DNA of 64,000 bases from Serilophus lunatus (GCA_013399895.1 VXBA01002640.1:124342-188341); one strand, 5' to 3'. Numbered from the stretch's first letter, positions 1 to 13,830 are shown. Numbers and translations are program-made. Notes: generated by a model not told the origin, from the sequence alone.

Positions 1-236
1 AGTACATGTGAGCAGGACACCAGAGGCCACACCAGAGACTTTGTAAAGCAACATCCTACACGGGTCCTACCGTCCAACCTGCCAGTGGTGCCCAGGGATC
101 TCTCAGCCTCTACCAGCACAGGGTCCTAAGGGCACATTCACCATGACAGGGACCCTAACAGGAGCCTCTGCTCCCAGCTGGTAAGACTTCAAAGCAGCAT
201 AGTCAGCTTGCCTTTAACAAAATACCAGATACTTAC

Positions 237-311
237 CCATTAATATACTGAGCAGCTTTTGAACTCTGGAGTTTACTCCGACAATCCGGTACAGCCCCTG
301 CTCATTGATCC
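237..311 (-). CDS. ARHGAP26: ARHGAP26 coding exon 14 (RhoGAP, arginine finger)
   Basis: 75 bases completing Gly404 and encoding residues 405-428, INEQGLYRIVGVNS then RVQKLLSILM, plus the first base of codon 429. Acceptor cctag at 312 and donor gtaagt at 236. The GLYRIVG motif places the catalytic arginine finger at residue 412, intact here. It is the last exon in the window; the next should begin with the rest of an Asp codon. Confidence 0.97.
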
Positions 312-1073
312 CTAGGAAAAACAAGGAGCTTATTAAGAGAAGGTCACAAGAGCTGCTAATATTTCTTTCTTCTTTGGCTTCTCAAACAGAAAAGCAACTG
401 AAACCTTCTCGCCAACTACTTACAAAGTTAAAGAAGAGGGTAACGTTTGGGTTTGATATCAAGGCTTTCGTATATTACAAGTGCTACCCACAATTAGCTC
501 AGAAATAAGGATCTAAGGATACCTTTTCTCCTCCCTACAGCCATCAGGGGAGCTACAGGTGCCCATGAAGGATCTGTTCTTAACAAGGGCAGACTGGAAA
601 AATTTTACTGTGCCACATTCTTCAGGTCGAGGTTTGAGCCTTTTGCATTTTTTCATTTCCCCATGTGGGGCTGGGATGCTCACAAGAATCCTATCTGTAT
701 ACAAGGAGACTTCACAAGAGGTTTTGGGGAAGGACTGCCATGCCCATATTTGGGTATCCCATATGAGAGGATGTTTTTGCATTTTTGCAGCATTCCTGCA
801 AGAAGGATGCTCAAATGAACCCCTGGATTTGATGCCATCTCCCCTTTTGCACAGACAGTGCGTTACTGCCCAACTGCTCCAGTGTTTGCTGAGTCCCTTC
901 TGACTCCAGCCACAGGGCAAACACATGTCTCAGCAATAGTATCAGCCTGAACACGTTACTGAGTTCCTCTGATGTGGGTCTGAGGGTTAATGAGTCATTT
1001 TTGTCCATGAAAAGAGCAGGAAAGGAACTGCTCCTCTACCAACAGCTGCAGGGCTGTCCTAAAGTTGCCCTAC
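312..1073 (-). other. ARHGAP26: intron 13 (762 bp)
   Basis: Non-coding, GT-AG borders. Overlapping open frames on both strands near 513-926 have no recognisable content. No repeat identified. Confidence 0.9.
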
Positions 1074-1139
1074 CTCTTGTTTCCACAGCATGGATGCACT
1101 TCTTGATGATGCTGAAGCCAATACTGTCCAGCTGGGCAG
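1074..1139 (-). CDS. ARHGAP26: ARHGAP26 coding exon 13 (start of RhoGAP)
   Basis: 66 bases completing Thr382 and encoding residues 383-403, AQLDSIGFSIIKKCIHAVET with a final R, plus the first base of Gly404. Acceptor ctgcag at 1140 and donor gtaggg at 1073. This is the first helix of the RhoGAP domain. Phase 1 at both ends. Confidence 0.97.
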
Positions 1140-3020
1140 CTGCAGGAGAAGAGAAGAGAGAAATGATGAACACCTGGCAGAAGGATGGAGCTGACATGCT
1201 CCTCCTGAACTGCTGCCATCCCCAGCAATGCTGCACCACTGCCCAGACAAGGCAGGGAGGAGGCGGAGATAAATGGGGTGTTCAGGGCAGAAAAATCTGA
1301 GTACAGTATCTTGCACCAGGTGTAACCTGGGCAAGCACAGATGCTGACTGTCAGTCCAGCCTCCACATCCCTCTAAACCAGTCCCTCCATGCCCACCAAG
1401 CAGCAGAGCCTTGGGCTCTGCTATACATCTACCTTTGCAGATGATTAAACATTAATTTAGGATTGAGGTGAGACAACCCAAACTTGTCTGGATCGTTGAC
1501 AACAACTTATACTTGGAAAAAAAGAAATCATAAATTTTTGACACAACAAATCCTTGAAAAAGGCATATGAGGCAGTTTTCTTGATGAGTCCAAGGAAATC
1601 CCTACAAATACTTTCTGCTCTGCACTCAGAAACAAAGACATCCATGGGCTGAAGAGCAATCCAAACCAAATGGTTTTGTGATTCTATGAAAATGTGGAGG
1701 TAAAAATATGCCCAAGTAGGAGGGGAACAGCACTTGGGGTGCCCATCAGCACTGACCCCAACCCCTGGCCCCCACCTGCACCCCACAGGCAGCTGCTCCT
1801 ACTCCCAGCAAGGCAAAAGTCCAGCTGAGCAATATTGTCCTATGAGCCATCACATGCCACCCTGCTCAGCTTCACCCAGCACAGAGGTGCATGGTTCAGG
1901 TTCTTCTATTAGAACAGATGAAACATTTATTTGGTGCAAATTAGGACGGCTCAAAGACAGCTGACTCTGCCTGAGAGTGAGAGCTAAAACATTAGCATTA
2001 ATGGGATGTACAACTCAATTCACTCGTGCCAGTGCAGGTTTTCACTTTTAATTCCAAGGAATTACTTGTACATAGATCCAAACACCTGCTGGAAGAATTC
2101 ATCCCACAATAGCTTTCCACCACTACCTGGAAAACATTGCTCACAGACAGCTATTAGTTATAGAAAATTACTTCCTCCCTACAGAACTGTTTGGGAAACC
2201 TTCCATAGGGCAGAAGCCCCACAGAGGAGGGTGTGCAAAGCCACTCCAGGGAATGTCCTGTTTCGAGAGATACAACTCATTCTATGGAGACCAGGGAAGG
2301 AAGGGATCAGAACCCAGGGCTGCCAGTGCCCTCACAGCAAGGCACGTGCAACTTCCCTCCTTTGCATTCCCCCTGCTCACATCATTTATTCGTACATGGA
2401 TCCACTGCTGCTTCATGACCAGCTGCCAGCTCACAGTCACTGGGAGCAGTCTCTTCCTAATCCTTTGTTTTGAGTTCTCTGTTGGGGGTGTTCTTTGTCT
2501 GATGAATGGCACAAGGACCCAAAACAGTGCAAAGTAAAACAGCTCTATTATGTTTTTCTGGGCAAGCAGACTGAAGTGCTGAGCCAACATAAGCACACGA
2601 GTTGCAGGAAGCCTGTGCCATAGGACATGTGGATATCCAGAAGCTGCAGGACCCTTTGCTGGGCACCCAAGGGCTTCCAGCACCTCTCCAAATACAGATG
2701 CAACACAAAACCAATGTGCCATCCACCAGAGGGGTGCGGCTGCCATACTCAGATCGTTGATACCCACAAGGGTATCTGAGAAGCACAAATCCACAGTGTG
2801 GAAACCCTCTCGTACCAGCAAACCTGGTTCAGCAGGTCCAATGAGCCTTGGTACTGGTATGATCCTGACCTTTGGGTGTCCCTGCATGGCACTGTCCAGC
2901 CAACACTGATCACTGTTTCAGGCTCTCTGCCATGCTCTGGAAATGCCAACCCATTCCATAAACCAACCGTTTTTCTTTAGTTCCTCATATGTTTGGACTT
3001 GAGCAGAAGACACCTACAAC

Positions 3021-3158
3021 CCCCAAGGCCAGGTTAGGCAGGGCTTAGAGCAACCTGGTCTAGTGGAAGGTGTCCCTGCCCATGGCAGGGGGTAGAACGA
3101 GATGAGCTTTAAGGTCCCTTTCATCCCAAACCATTCTGTGATTCCACAATTCTATAAC
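3021..3158 (+). mobile_element. CR1 fragment (3-prime end)
   Basis: Typical CR1 3-prime sequence: gagcaacctggtctagtgga, gtgtccctgcccatggcagg, then a tail ccattctgtgattcc. Old and truncated. Confidence 0.9.
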
Positions 3159-3545
3159 CTTGTGGAGCCAACTGCCTTATGGCCAAGTAGGGCTAGGATC
3201 CCACCTCCCTGCAGCAATGGCAGGGGTAAGAAATGCAGCACTCACTCTGGATGGAAGTGACCTGGCATAATCCCCCTAAGCAGATGAATAAGCTCTTCCA
3301 GTCATTGCTGAGCTCTGGATCAGGAAAGGTCAGGGATTTATTTGCAGTAGTTATATCCAGAAATAATATCTGATTAAATATCCCAAGTGCCTTTATTCAT
3401 CCTTAAATTTAACTTTTAATGAGCATTGTAAAAGCCTGATTTCTCCTCTCACAGAGCAGCTGCTCTTTATCTCAGTCATTTACCCAATGATTTGGTTCAG
3501 CAACTGCACAGATCAAAGGCAGATTTGGATCTACTGCTGTCCAGA

Positions 3546-3765
3546 TCATAGAATCATGGAATCAGCTGGGTTGGAAAAGCCCTCTAAGGTCATTGTGTCC
3601 AACTGTTCCCCCAGCGTTGCCAAAGCCACCACTAACCCATGTCCCCAAGCACCACACCCCCTCCAGGCATGGGGACTTCACCACTTCCCAGGGCAGACTG
3701 TGCCAGGGCTGGACAACCCTTCTGGGGATAGAAACTCTTCCTAATTTCCAGTCTAAACTGTCCCC
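3546..3765 (-). mobile_element. CR1 fragment
   Basis: Antisense CR1 3-prime end beginning atcatagaatcatggaatca, then ggttggaaaagccctctaag. Inverted relative to the neighbouring copies at 3021 and 4468. Confidence 0.9.
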
Positions 3766-4467
3766 CTGTCTGCTTGCCCGAGGGGAAGCCTCCTTGAGGC
3801 TCTCCTTCCCTAGGGAAGGATGTGAGACACAGCTCCAGGCCATGACACGTGTTACAGGCTCTTCCTACAGCATTCCAGTGCCCAAGGAGATGCACGATAC
3901 AGGCTCCAATGAATCTATCAGAGAAACACTTTACATCAGCAAAGGTGATACACATCACCTGTACTGCAGCTGCTGCCCACACGCCACTCCTCCCTGCCCC
4001 ACTCGCTGACCTTCAAGCAGCATCACATCTCTAGTGCTAGTCAGTTGGTCTCATCTGATTCTATTTTTGCCTACCAGATTATTTCTGTTAAATCCATTAA
4101 TTCCTTCACTTTATGCTGATGTGGCATATCAGAGCATCAGGAAGGGGATAGGACTGAATCAGCTCTGTGCAGCTCGGCTAGCTCCAGCTGTGTGTCGGTC
4201 ATGGCAGTGCAAGGTCAAAGCAGCACCTCTGCCTCCCCACCACACGTTTCTGTGCCATGCAGTGATCACTGGTTTGAATTATTTCAAAGACTTCAAGGAA
4301 ATAAAAGCCACAGAGGAGAAACCAAGAAGCAGAGACCAGAGAAAAAAGAGTTTTCATGTCTTTTCAGCAATGAGTTTTCAAGTCTCAAACTACCAGTGAG
4401 CTGCCAAGATTGGGAAGGGAACACTGAGGGTTAATTCAGGTTAGATAAAAGGATTAAGATTCTTACA

Positions 4468-4653
4468 ATGAGTGTGGTGAAGCCCTGGCACAGGTTACCA
4501 CAGAGAAGCTATGGCTGCCCTATCCCTGGAAGCGTTCAGGCTGGATGCGGCTTGGAGCAACCAGGTCTAGAGGAAGGTGTCCCTGCCCTGGCAGAGGGGT
4601 TGGACTACATAACCTTTCAAGGTCCCTTTCAACCCAAACCATTCTGCAATTCC
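4468..4653 (+). mobile_element. CR1 fragment
   Basis: Sense CR1 3-prime end with agccctggcacaggttacca and tail aacccaaaccattctgcaat. Confidence 0.9.
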
Positions 4654-6701
4654 ACATCTGTGCCTGCTGGGAACAGCCAGATCCACACAGATAAGGGCAT
4701 AGCAGACAGGGCAGCCAAAGTCTCAAGGTACTTGAAGAGCTTGTGAAATTAAGTTTTGATGAGGTCCTCATCTAATGGGGAATCATGTGAATGTGTCAAA
4801 AGGAGAGGGAAATGGGGAGGAAAGGGAAAGGAGTTCTATGCTGTTCCATGCAATAAGCATAAATGGCCTAGAGGATTTGTTTCCACAGAGTAGGGTGAGT
4901 CCTTCTGATTTGCAAACTAGTGCATATAAATTCTCCTGGTTCGTGCGGTTCAGTGACACCCACTCACCCCCCTGGCACGGCTTCCTCTCCCTTCCCAAAG
5001 CAGATTAAGATAAATCACCTGTGGGCTGATGGCCATCTGGCCACACAGCAGGATGTAAAACCCAAAAGCTCTGCAAAATGCAATAGTAGCCAAAAGGTGC
5101 CACTACAGCATTGTAAGGTGCTTTCAGACTCCTATGACTGCAAGCAGGAAGCAGAGGTATAGAGGTTCCCAGGGTCAGGAATTGCATCCGGACCCACTCA
5201 ATCATCACACTCATTTTGAAGCCTTATAGGAAGCTCCTGTATCAAGGGCTGCTGGCAGAAAGCCAGTCCCTGAATCAATTTTAGAGTGGCTGGTGAGGCA
5301 AGCAGAACTCTAAGGTGTGGATTTAATGAGGGCTGAGGAGGTCAGGTCTCTGATCACACCAATTGCAGCCCCAGCGTGGCTGGAGGGTTCAGAAGCGTTG
5401 TTACATACACAGCTGAGGGTTCCAACCCTCTCCCAGAGAAAGGAGTCTGTGGAGCAGGCAGGGAGGTTCCTTTCATTTTTACAACACACCATCAAAATAG
5501 TCTCTCAAGCCAAATCACCAGGTACAGTACTGGCAGAGCCAGGGGCCGTGTGCAGGGAACAGAGTTGTGACAGCTCACAGCCAGGTAGGATGGAGCTGAG
5601 CCAGTCCTGGTCTCTGTGCCTCAAAAACTCCTTTTGCCCCTCTGGAAAACCAAAACAAGATGAGTTGTCCTGTGAGTGTTCCTACCCCACAGAGCACTGG
5701 CCATGCTGCCCTTCCCGGGTGTGAGGCACAGCACTGAGCTCTGTAAGGATCACCCGGGATGCAGAGCTGGGAGGAATACACACAGGAAAAGATGGATGTG
5801 CAGCTGATGCCAGGGAGGATTAAAGGAAAGGAAAAACCAGAGAAGAGGGAGCAGAGAGGGGGAAGAGACTGCTTTGTACAAGGGCTGAAATGAGCACGAG
5901 GAACATTAGCTGCAAATTATACCAATTATTGTGAGAAAAATGCTTCGGCTCAAGATGAAAATGCTGTGTCTGAGGCAGCACAAAAATGAACCATGTACTG
6001 ACCATCAGCCCAGGCTGGGCTCCCATGTGACTGGTGGCTTTGAGGGAAGGAGAGGGGGGGATCAGGGGTTGGAGTATTGCAATTATGGCAAATCAAACCT
6101 AGTGGGAAATGGCTCAATTAAGGGTTTTAAAACACAGGACAGAAGAGGCAGAACCAGGTGCAACTGCTCCTCTAGGAAGAAAAACAAGTGCTTTCTTGAC
6201 TCAAGGCTTTGATTGCCTAAACTACAATAAAAACAGCTTCTTTATTTTTAAGGGTTCTTGTTGACAATCCTGATGAGACAGGATCTCCTCACTGCTGCAC
6301 TTCTGCTCCAACTCCCCTTCGGAGAGGCATGCTAGTACTGCACAGTCTGGTGCAGAAAGGAAAGTTGTTTGGTCCCAGGTGCCGCCTGAACCCTCTGCTG
6401 AGCATCAGGAGTAAGTCCTGAGACCACCAGCACCCCAGAACTGCCCTGGGGACATCACAGTTTGGGGCAGGAGGGGATGAACACCAAGGAGTGGAGGGAA
6501 CTGCCTGCAACTGCTCCCATGGCCCCAAGCCCATGCTGTGTGCGAGATACAGCTCTCTCTGGGTCACCCTGCAGCCCCCACATCAACTCCTGTCAACCCC
6601 CAGCCCAGGAGAGCCCAGCACAGTCCAGTGCTGCATCTGCTGCTGACCCACCACACAGCTCAGTCACCTCTCAGGGGTTGGGTGTGAGAAGAAATACTTA
6701 C

Positions 6702-6738
6702 TGCCTTCGCTCTGGTTGTCCTTGTTCGAGTTGTACAC
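6702..6738 (-). CDS. ARHGAP26: ARHGAP26 coding exon 12 (short PH-RhoGAP linker exon)
   Basis: Only 37 bases: residues 370-381, VYNSNKDNQSEG, plus the first base of Thr382. Acceptor ttccag at 6739 and donor gtaagt at 6701. The sequence is diagnostic for ARHGAP26, since the linker differs in ARHGAP10 and ARHGAP42. Skipping it would shift the frame, so it should be constitutive. Confidence 0.95.
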
Positions 6739-7006
6739 CTGGAAAAGACAAGAAGAAAGTCTTAGGAGGACCCGGACTCCAGCTGGGAAGGGACTGCTGA
6801 CACACCCAGTGTCTGCTGTCGGAACCTGCCTCCACCTCCCCCAGCAATAAAGTCCCCAAAGACCACCACGACCTTCTGCACCCAAAGGTCTGGCTGCTGC
6901 AGCTCTGAAATTGTGTTAAAATAATAATTACGGTAGATCTTACAAGACAATGCAAATGGGACGTACCAGGTAAAACCGGAGCTACAGGAGGTTCTAAACA
7001 AAATTA

Positions 7007-7072
7007 AGGCGGTGTTGGAATAAATGACCTTTAAAGATCCCATCCAAGCCAAACTATTCTACATGATTCTAC
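7007..7072 (+). mobile_element. CR1 tail remnant
   Basis: Short, decayed CR1 3-prime tail: aatgacctttaaagatccca followed by a gattctac terminus. Confidence 0.65.
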
Positions 7073-8857
7073 AACTCCTCTTCCAAAAGATGCAAATCAA
7101 GAATATAAACTTAGAGAAAAGCAGAATGCCCTTACAGGCACTACAGGAACCTCTGGTAGGTGCAGCTCAGACACTGAGCAGGCAGCCACTCTCCTTAAGC
7201 ACTTATAGCGTGAGCAAACAAGTCAGGCAAAGAGTAACAGAGGAAAAGAAATGTCATTAATTTAGAGAGGACACGAAGTGCAGCAGGATGATGCAATGCA
7301 TCCAGCACTGCCTGCAGCAAAGCCATGGCTGAGACTCCATCCTAGGCCTCTCCAGCCTTCAAAAATCAGTGTTCTTCCTCCCATCCTGATCATCATTACA
7401 GCTTGGACACTTGAGATGAAAGTGATGTTTCAATGGGTAAAATAGGGAAAAACATAGGCAGAAGGTTTTAAGCACTGTGTGAGGGTGGTTTAAAAGCCCA
7501 TCACAATGCCAAAGGCAGTTTTAAGATCAGCCTATAGACGGGTTGTTATTTCTCCAGCTCAACAGAGTGAAACAGTTTAAAATAATCCTGTCGTACTCAA
7601 GAGTCCCTCCAGAAACACATACACACACATCCCAGCACTCCAGCAGCATCCCAGCTGGAGCTGAGCACAGCAGATCCACAGGACAGGACAAAAGGCCAGT
7701 GTAGGCTGTTGGAGCCCCAGCTCTCACAGCCTTCCTATGCTGGGAACAGGGCTGGGAGACCCTTTCCATAGGGAGCCTGCCACAGGGAGCTGCCTGCATC
7801 ACATGCTGCCTCTCAAAATAGCTGGTGGGGAAGGAACGTTTCCAAAGGCCATGTTGATAGCAACACACAGGCAGCAACGGCCATGCGGGAGCGGGAGGGG
7901 AGAGGCTCCAGAGTGCAGGCACAGATTTCTCTCCACGGGATCCCAATCCCTGATATTAATACAGAAGGTGTCAGGGTCTGTGCTTCCAGTGGGGTTCCTG
8001 CTGCTGGCATTTCCCCCAGGAGCTGAAACAGAAGGACAAGGTTGGGAAGCTGACTTTGATGTTCTCAAAGGATCAGTGCCAGCAGCAGCTGGGCATAAGC
8101 TGTTCACCACAGCAGAGCTCACCATGGTGCTCAGCCTGGGTGCTCCAAAACCAGCCCAACGCCCCCATCATCCAAACCAAAAATACACAAAAAAGGCTGT
8201 GTATCACACAGCATGTCACCATCAGGGCACGTAAAGATGACTCAAACACAGGCTACTCCTGTGCTCTCCTGCTTGTTTGGGCACCAGCCAGAGGGCAGCA
8301 AGACACTTTGGATCAGTTCTCTCATCCAGGACACATTCAGGAAACCACAAATCTAATGGAATAGCTCAAAATTGGGGATTTGGGCAGAAACTGACCCCTC
8401 AACACTAATTCCTGGAATAGTAAGATCCCTCTCTCTCACAGGTCACCTGGCTATGTAAGACCAAGTAGAGATGATTGTTTGCGGGAGAAAAATCCATCAG
8501 GCCACATCTGGCAAGCGGGGGATGATTCAGCAGCAAAAACAGCTGCAGTCAGCAAGTGAGTTTTCCTCTAGGATTAGTGTTTATATCAAGAAAATAAAAT
8601 TAGTGCAAAGAGGGAAGGAAACTACCCATGGGTTCCCCTGCCAGTGGTGCTGCCCAGCAGCCCCAGCTACAGCGTCAGCCTTCCCTAAGGAAGTTTTGCT
8701 CTACAACTGCTGTTGGAGGACTTGTTGAAGAGACCAGGGACACAGCCTGAGATAACTCTTACTCAAAGGCTTGGAGACCCAGGGCTGTTCCTTGGGATCA
8801 CACATAGACTTTGTGCCCTGGCTCACCCCAGACATACAGGTAACACTATATACAGCG

Positions 8858-8952
8858 AAGGACGGGGTTTAGAGCAATCTGGTCTAAAGGTGTTCCTGTT
8901 CATGGCAGGGCATGGAACCAATGTTGCTTCCAACTCAAACCATCCTGCTCAA
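8858..8952 (+). mobile_element. CR1 remnant
   Basis: Decayed sense CR1 with gagcaatctggtctaaaggt and gttcatggcagggcatggaa. Confidence 0.75.
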
Positions 8953-11900
8953 GTCATGGTGTGCAACATATCAGCTACAGAGAGACTGTCTGGCTGTGCG
9001 TTCACTCCCCCAGTTTGGATCCATGAAACAAGAGAGGTTGTTAATCACCACACATTGCTCTTGAAACAAGGGAAAAGGGCAGGCAAGGAAACAATACGCT
9101 TATGCCATTAATTGCAAAGTGTGCACACAAGAAGAAGGAAATTTCATGCAGAGGTCAACTGCAACCATAAAACAAGGAGACACTGTGATCCTACATCCAT
9201 TTCATCAAGGACAAACCTTTAATCCATTGTCTGTGTTAATCCATTAACACCACTCTGCATCATCAGGGTTTTAACCAAGTCCCAAGTCTGCAATATCCTT
9301 TCATTTTCCAAGAAGAGCATTATTTTGTAAAAGAAATATATTTCCCATGCCGCCTCAAACTTTTGGAGAGAGATTTTACAGGATAAGAGAAAGTTTCCAA
9401 GTTAGAGGAAAGGGCTGCTGTGTAAGAGATCCAAGAAGTCCATGAGTAAGGCTCTTCCAGTGCCCCAAGGGTCATCTCTGCCCCACTGACACACCCTTGG
9501 GCTCCTGGCATAGCAAAGGTCACCCCTGCCCAGCTTGGCTCTATGGATGCTAATATTCCATTCTTTCCAAAACAGCTCTGATAACATGCAAGACTCAAAG
9601 CACAAGGATGCTTTTGAATATTAGGCTTTGTATACAAGTCAGTCAGTTGAGGGATCAACCTCCTCCTGTAAAGGGTGTAGAATTTTACAGAGTTTCTTGC
9701 TATTCCCTATCTTACACATGACACTGAGCCTGGGCCTGCGGCACCTCTGCCCTGGAAGAGACGGGTACCTGGCTGGGAATACACAGCCCTGGAAAACCTC
9801 TTCTGAACCCTCTTCCAAACAACTGCCATAGGTTGGATTTGATTTTTTTGATTTTTTTTCGCACCCAACATCCTCTCTCTTGCATGTCTGCAGACGATTC
9901 CCATGCTCGTGTTGGCTGTGGGCTGCCTCACACAGGATACAGCACCAGGACACGGGGCTCCAGACACTTGTGTCTGGTAAATACAAAGGGATGGCATGGT
10001 GACACCTCACAAGGTGATAGCACCCAACAGACATGTGGGAGGGCTGCCAAGGACAGGAAAGGCCCAGGCAGGAGCTCTGTAGACACACATATCACCCAGA
10101 CATCAGCATCGAGCCAGATAATAAAATACCAATAAAAAGGTGTATTTTTATACCTGCACACTGTTTTCCCATTGTTAACACATTCTGGAGAAAACAGACA
10201 AACTCAGAAAGTTTCTCATGAAATAAAAAGTTTCTTTCACATTTCAGTATTAGTCACTGATAAAGGGTTGGAAATCTGAGAGAAGGAACATCACCCAGAG
10301 GTGAAGGGCCCATGTCCCATGGACACGTGTGGGAACAGGCTGGGTTATAAAACTCAGAACTGGGGCTAGTGACTAACACAGAGACAAATCCCCACCCTGC
10401 AGTGCTGCAATGCTTTAACATCATCCTCTCACTAATTATTCCCAGTTGAGTGTATCTTCAGAGCCAAAATATCTTTACTAGGCAGTTTCAGAAGTGATAT
10501 GTATAGAAAAAAAAGATATATTAACATAGTGCAAAATCTGCTGACCTTGATGCCTTGAATTTAGTTTTCTACGTTGATACTGTAGATGGTAAAAGATCCT
10601 GAACAAAACCAGATTGTATCTTTTTTTCAGTAGAAGCTACTGCTGCTTTATTCCTGCAGGATCACTACTGTTTGGAGGCTTAAACAAGGCCTTTAGGAGC
10701 TATTACTGAAAAATTCCAAGATGTACCTCTCAGTAATCCAGAAGGATAAATTTTATAAGAGCACAACAGCAGCTGCAGCTCATGACTACTTTGACACTTG
10801 CACTATGCTCAATTATGAATTTAATATAAAATAATTCATCAAAGAACATGTTATTTTCTTTTGTGAGAGATTTCACCAAATATACACTTTGTTTTTCAGA
10901 GGAAATGGTTTTATAGGGATGATTAAGAGGTCTGTGATGTTCAAGGGTGTCCTAAAGGAACACACAGCCCAGGAAGCACCACCAGCTGTCCTGTTCCCTT
11001 GGAGATGGTGGGGTGAGCTGTAGGCAACTCACTCACACCCACTCAATGCTCTGAAAACCTACATGCAGGGCCTAACACACCCCTACAGCCACCAACTGCC
11101 ACTACTGGGAGCCCAAAACACCTAAACAGACATCATCCCAGTCCTAAAATACTCTATAGCCACTGATGGCCAATATCTAGAGCCTCAAATAGTCTTACAG
11201 CCATTATTCATCATCTGATGCCACTTTCTGCTTGTCCACAGATAAACCAAGAAGAATCCTCCCCATCAGTTTTCCAATCTGATACTAAATAAACTGCATA
11301 CCTGAGTGTGCAAACAGCAAATGGGCGTGGGGGTCGTTTAGGATGAAAATGGATTGTGAGAAAAGTAAAGGAAAAGGAAGTAGCTGGAGGTTCCAAGGGG
11401 AACTACAAAATTATGATGTTGAGTAATTTAATGTTTATTTCCTCATTTCAGGGTTCATACTGCCTCCTGTGGTATCCTTTAACTTCCACAAGACATAGAC
11501 TGTGCTCTCATACAGCATTTGTACACCCGCCACAAACTTTATGTGAACACACATTTCATACAAAAAACCAAGTTTTCATTTAAAATTTAAAATCCAAGAT
11601 AGCCTAACTTAAACTGCATCCCTTAGAGGTTGCAGTGTACAGCACAGAACCCCAAACCCTTCAGGTTCCAACATCAGCATGAAATTCTGCCCGATGGCTA
11701 AAATCTAGAGGAAAGGATTGTCCAGTTTCTCAGTGGGAAGAGGGATTTAAGGAAAGCCTTGGACACCAAGAGGCCAGCAGATCTGCTCTGGAGGGAGCAG
11801 AATCTCCATCTGAGGACTTCAACCACTATGCTCTAAGTGGAAGATTCCACCTCACACATCATTTCACTTGTGCTGGGACCTTCCCTTCAACCCAGACTTT

Positions 11901-13469
11901 CCATTTGGATTGTCAGAAGGGGCCAGTCTCGCCAGAATTCCCTGATGTCCCTGGAGGAGCACCGTGTTTGCAAGACCCAGAGCAAAGGGAGGAAATGCTG
12001 CAGGATTATGCAATTTCCTTGTGATTCATATGCAGAAATCCTCAAAACAACCAGGAACAAGTCTTTCAATTTTCAGCTCAGAAGATGCACAAGCCAAAAG
12101 GGTATAAATAGAAATTCTCTCAGAGTTGGTAGCCCAAGTAGCTTCCCAGCTACCCAGGGACAGGCTAGAAAGACATGGGCAGGAGGAGCACAGACATTCC
12201 ACATGGGTGTGTTCTGTAACCCTTTTATAAAGAAAAGCAGTGTGAAGGCTGGAGTTCAGCCACTCTGACTGACTCAGCTGGTGCTGGGGGGTGCCTGCAG
12301 CACCCCAAGCACCCTGGAGCTCCAACCAAGCCCCTGCACGAGGCCTTGCTCAGCCCAGCAATAGAAAGCGTGGGCTAGAACTCTTACACGTCCCTTTTCC
12401 CACCCATTAATTGCCCTACAACAGAAGACCTAATTAGAACAAGTCTTTCCTCTTAATATCTTCCTCACTTGAGGGCACCAGCCATGCACTTGATCGTGTC
12501 GATTTCCTCCAGGGCGTATCCCACAGAGAGCACACAGGGATGCCCAGAGTGGGACCAGAGCCTCTGACCACCCAGGAAGCCCTTCAGAGGTGGCATGAAC
12601 ATGCCTGGGGAGTGGAAGATGGCCTACATCCTGATCCAGCAATGATAAGGAAGGGGAAAGAGGAAGGATAGAAAGGAAGAAAGAAGAGGACAAGAGTGAA
12701 ATGGCACAGGTAAGTGCCATGCCAGGAGCCTCCGCACCTGACACCCGAGCTTGGCACAGCACTGCAGAGACACTGCGTTGGGACACAGCCCAGTAGCAGA
12801 ATCCCAGCAACACATGGAGCAGGGCGGCTCATGTACAAAAAGCCTATTTCCTTATTAAAAGCAGGACACCTGGCAACCTTGATGAAATCAGCCCTTGTTT
12901 CTGGCTCTGCCTTATCAACCCTGTTCTATTTTTGTCCAAGAGCCAGGTTTTTGTACTACAAGCAGGATTTTCAGAGCTAGACTACACTGTGTTGTTGTTA
13001 GAAATAACCTTCCTTGCTCTGCAAGCCAGAAGGATACAGATAGGAGTATGATCTCTCCCAGCCCACATCCCTGCAAACCTCCCTGCAGGAAGGGAGGCAA
13101 AAATATGCCTTGCATCCCAAGTGGAGAACTTGGCAGGGCAGCAGAAACCCACTGTGAAATGCTGGTTTATGTCATTCCAATGAGACTGCTCATTTGGAAG
13201 ACAGTGGCCAGGGACCCCGGCAGCTCCTTCCTTCCTTCCTTCTCTCCCAACCTACTGTTCATCCCTGTCAGAGTCATCTCCCACCTTGTGTCCCCCTTTC
13301 TCTCTCCTCCTCTTTCCATCCAACAAAAATTTCAGCTCAGAACTTATACTGAGAACTGGGCCTCATCAAAAGACCAAAAAAGAAGTATATGAAAAGTGAA
13401 GCATCTGGGGGCTTGAATCCTCTACACAGGTCTTGCTCTTCTGTCTCTCAGAGCTGAACTGAAGGATGG

Positions 13470-13830
13470 TTCTAATTAAAAACAAGCCCACGTTTTATTA
13501 CAAGTGCAGGCATTCCCAAAGGCCTCCGGAGCCGAGGCCGGCCGGGCTCCCCGCCAGCCAGCTGGGCTGCTTAGCTCAGCGCAGTTATATAACCCACCGT
13601 GTTTGTCACCCGAGGAAACAATTACCTGGGTCAAACAAAGGGAGAAGATCACCTGGGTCAAACTGCCAACTTACCATGTGTAACTGTGGAATGGGAATCC
13701 AGCAGCAGCTACTTTGGGGGTTACGTGGAAGCGACGGGGAGCAGAGCGTGTCGGATCTATGGCCGCCTCGGAATAACACAGCTAAAGGTCAACTGCTTCA
13801 GTTAAATACATTTTTGGAATAACTAAAGTA
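13470..13830. promoter_or_regulatory. candidate intronic regulatory element
   Basis: An isolated segment in intron 11 with at least five CpGs in 13521-13552, a TTATATAA box (13585-13592), two acctgggtcaaac repeats (13624-13636 and 13651-13663; a nuclear-receptor-like GGGTCAAA half-site in each) and further CpGs around 13720-13770. No CR1 nearby. Inference only. Confidence 0.35.

Larger units (their letters stand above)
1140..6701 (-). other. ARHGAP26: intron 12 (5.6 kb)
   Basis: Non-coding. Contains three CR1 fragments (3021-3158, 3546-3765, 4468-4653). No conserved protein, RNA or repeat structure seen in the rest. Confidence 0.9.

Noticed and set aside
1660..1690. Possible CR1 tail (ccaaatggttttgtgattctatga)
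   Set aside because: Only about 30 bases resemble a CR1 terminus; too short to claim.
13229..13245. CCTT microsatellite
   Set aside because: Only about four units; not a meaningful repeat locus.
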